Origin: Prorocentrum cordatum
Taxonomy: Eukaryota > Sar > Dinophyceae > Prorocentrales > Prorocentraceae
Reading direction: 5' to 3'
NCBI GenBank assembly: GCA_963575745.1
Contig: CAUYUJ010018562.1
Span: forward strand, 120,991-184,990
Length of the DNA: 64,000 nucleotides
Below, piece by piece: positions 61,313 through 64,000 of this stretch; the stretch's first letter is position 1; every line of letters starts with the position of its first letter. A program made the translations under genes and the position numbers. The notes under the pieces were generated by a model. The model ran no database searches and was not told where the DNA came from. It saw nothing but the letters and a program-made list of their open reading frames with translations.

Positions 61313-63972
61313 TCAGCCAGTTGACGACGCAGCAGCGGGTGCACCCCCAGCTACGAACAAGCGGTCGTAGCAATCAGCTAGCATCACCTTCTCATCATCC
61401 CTAAGTCCAGGTTCTGACAGTTTCTCGCGAAGAAAGTCCAAGCTCATCCTGATGCGACTGTCAGCGCAATGAGGCAAAACGTTCCCATTGCTCACGCAGA
61501 AGTGGTGAAGGGATTTCTCTAGCTTTGTAGCTTTATGACGAAACCAAAACTTGAACTCGCCTTTCTGGATCTTGGACATTGCAGGGGGAACGCCATTCTG
61601 GTCACACACACACAAAACACTTAGACCTGTTGGAAGCGGCCCACTCGGACGATATGATTCCTAAACGGTTGCCAGAGGGAATCGTATCAAAGTTTGTAGC
61701 CAAAGCCTTCTTGACCTTGTCGGGTTCGGGTGCCTCCTCGAAGTCCAAATCGCTCTCGCCCCCGTCGTCGACGCGCTGGCCTTGCCGAGCAGGGGGGGAT
61801 GCAGAGGGGCCGTGGCAGGGTGGGCAGGAGGAGCAGCAGGGAGGGTCGGGAAGTGGGACTGAGGAAGGCGGGAGGCGCAGATGACAGCAGTGGGAACCGT
61901 TCAAGTTAGGTCAGACGAGAAGGGAATGGCACGAGAAGAAGAAGTGGGCGTGGAGGAAACCCGAGGATCCTTCCCTCCCCCCCTCCCTCCTCAGTGCCTG
62001 GATCAACAGCTGCAGGCGCGGCGCCCGTGTCCGTCTTGGCCCTGGCAACCTCGGCAAGCTTGATAACATCATCGTCGAGGACGTCCACGGGGACATCGCA
62101 CGTGGAGCCACCCCCCTCGGGCTTGAGACCGAACGGCAGCGTGAGCTCGCCACCCTTCGGCTTCACCGCCTTCGCAACGACGCCGAGCTCGGCATTCAGG
62201 GGTGCATCCTCCTCGTTCGCCGTGCCGACGGTCTGGATAGCAAGCCCTCTGTTGTGGTCAACCTTCTCGACCTTGTAAACCTTGAACTTGATCGACCCCC
62301 CTGCAGCGACCAATGCAGGGTCGGCGCCGCATCGTATCATGAACGACCGAATGGCCATCTGCCCTGTCATGGATGCGATCTGCGCGAAGCCACGTTCCAC
62401 CACTACCAACGGCTTGAATGTATCAACAAGGCTTTCCACACGTTCCAAGCGAAGAAAGAAAATCGTATCACCTCTGCCGAATGTGTCTGTGAGGACGTAG
62501 TGGTTGGTCACGTCGTTGAAGCTAATCGATGTAGTCACTGGAAGCATTGATCGTGAAATGCGCCATCGCTTCAGAAGTGTGTATATATTTTGAACACCAT
62601 TCGATGCTGCAGGTAGCCATCGGTCCAGCTTGCAAGCTCCCCAGTTCTTGGAATGGCATGACCGTGATGGAATGGCTGCCCCTGGCGGATTATCAACTGG
62701 CTTCTCGAAGTAGCCGAAAGTGGAGGCCACCTTCACTTTGCAGGTAGCTTCTGCAATCTTGGCGTCCACCTTGGAGGATCGCAAAGCCGATGAGCAAGAC
62801 GAAATACCAAGTCCACCATCCCACGCTGGATGCGATTCGATCTCTTGGAATGCTTTGACAAACAGCCTCTGCATCAAGAGCTTGCACATGTGATCGCCCA
62901 GCTGAGGACGAGCAGCCCCGATCTTCTCGATGGTGAGGTCGTCTAGCACGTTCGCAGCGGTCTCAGAAATCGCGGCCGCGTGCCCGTCATACAGTGCTCT
63001 ATCGTCATCTGAAGCCGCCACCCACAAGTCCTTGATACGCTTCCCCTCCAACTTAAACTCTGGACTGCCGATGGGGTGACTGCACAACCACTTCTCTGAA
63101 CGAAATCGCGGATAAGCAACCGTGGCCTTGTTATGCTTCATGGTGCTCTCCAGGGTCGTGACCTCAACGTGCTTCGCATCGCTTGACGACTGGCGTGAAC
63201 CATCTAAACGAAACCTCCGAGACAGCGCATGGTACTGGTTCATGCTCATGCCGTAGCGTTCCAACACCTTCTTGTGTACCATCGCAGACTTCACTCGAGC
63301 TTCCTCCACCGCGCTCAGAACGGACGCGATTACAGCAAGGTTCGAAGCGTTGACTGCAAGGCCTCGTGACTTACTTGGCTTCAGAGACTGCCCGTGAAGA
63401 TGTCGTCGTTCAACGCTTGCGCTGCCAAGGCGAAGATGAGCGAGCGTACCCGTCAGGTGAGAGTGGGCGTTCACAGGGTCAGAGTCGAAGAACCTCACCA
63501 TCTCCGAGGCGAACGAGTCATCGAAACAGTCCCTGCATGCCCTAGTGTCTTTCAGAACCCCGAGGTAATTCAGCACATGATCTGCGAAGTAGTTGAACGC
63601 GCTGCCGCCGTCATTCGTGCAGAGGTCGAAGACGCGAAATCTAGGATCGTCGGAATAAAAGACGAGACGCCGCCAGGCACTTGATGATGATGATAAGGCA
63701 ACGTATGCAGCGTCCAACTTCTCAGCCTCAGTCATTCTCCAGCGTTGCCACTGATGGCTATCGAGGTTCGTGACCATGTCCGCGTAGCCAGAGACAACCG
63801 AGCGCCCACAAGCGCCAGGGACAAACTTGTAGTTCAGTTCGCAGTTGGACTGGAACGAGGCCAGCATGTCGTTGCCACCTGGGTCTGTGGCTGCCACGTT
63901 GGATGCATGTTGAGCTTGCTTGTCTGCCTTCATGACATGGTTCAGGTTACGTTGAAGAGGCTGTGTCAAAAC
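61313..63972 (-). CDS. Large two-exon gene of unknown family (5' end outside window)
   Basis: Exon 1 visible here, 63972-61998, follows a TATTCTCAG acceptor, so earlier exons lie beyond the window. It encodes about 658 residues, including SASVERRHLHGQSLKPSKSR, SAMVHKKVLERYGMSMNQYH, then EKWLCSHPIGSPEFKLEGKR and LWVAASDDDRALYDGHAAAI, which faintly resembles an HMG-box-like helix pair. A GC-AG intron, 61997-61781, joins CCAG to GCCAGCG in phase, with AG|GC at both ends. Exon 2, 61780-61313, encodes QRVDDGGESDLDFEEAPEPD, SEWAASNRSKCFVC and, after a one-unit (GT)n frame slip at 61602-61615, CDQNGVPPAMSKIQKGEFKF through DDEKVMLADCYDRLFVAG to a TGA. Function unknown. It reads in the same direction as the 56.7-60.4 kb gene, as in dinoflagellate gene clusters, and the two could be one unit. 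Confidence 0.7.
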
Positions 63973-64000
63973 CTGAGAATAGAAAATGTTCCCCCCACCA

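Overview
This window looks like nuclear DNA of a core dinoflagellate. It is GC-rich and dominated by long microsatellites (AGG/CCT, GAC, GAT, GTA, CA, GGAACC), minisatellites and satellites. Its real coding exons are short and interrupted by introns that often start with GC or GA rather than GT, and that share an AG|G direct repeat at both ends. It also holds what look like relict copies of the dinoflagellate spliced leader. The style is closest to what I would expect of Prorocentrum or Symbiodiniaceae-type genomes, but species cannot be fixed from the sequence.

Layout. 1-675: 3' part of a gene with a GIY-YIG-like domain. 2255-2923: a two-exon Cys-rich gene. 3125-3146: relict spliced leader. 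3619-4758: an intact ORF with a cytosine-methyltransferase-like SPPC core. 5500-14841: a nine-exon plus-strand gene of about 1,225 residues and unknown family, whose introns hold AGG, GTA and satellite arrays. 15.6-16.7 kb: fragmentary coding. 17-26.5 kb: almost pure repeat, including a GGAACC higher-order satellite, a 39-bp minisatellite and a 102-bp tandem array. 26906-27367: a probable exon. 27604-30113, 31866-32023 and 45980-46592: three members of one transposon family with matching inverted ends and 8-bp target duplications; the largest carries satellite arrays. 31.2-31.6 kb: tail of a LINE. 33738-33910: fold-back element. 35.2-35.6 kb: tail of a Pif1-like helicase. 35.6-38.85 kb: more of the same satellite, split by a duplicated 0.5-kb block. 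40641-41447: a clear single-exon zinc-finger gene. 41.8-56.2 kb: degenerate repeats, microsatellites, segmental duplications and another relict spliced leader, this one tandem. 56723-60390 and 61313-63972: two large minus-strand genes of unknown family arranged head to tail.

Functional links are limited. The confident protein genes are the zinc-ribbon/CCCH protein, the methyltransferase-like ORF and the three large unknown genes. Two of the large genes have apparent frame breaks in otherwise continuous coding, and the 56.7-60.4 kb gene also has an in-frame TAG, so decay, retrocopying or assembly error must be considered. The mobile and repeat content explains most of the remaining sequence: one satellite monomer is shared by a transposon, an intron and a large intergenic array.
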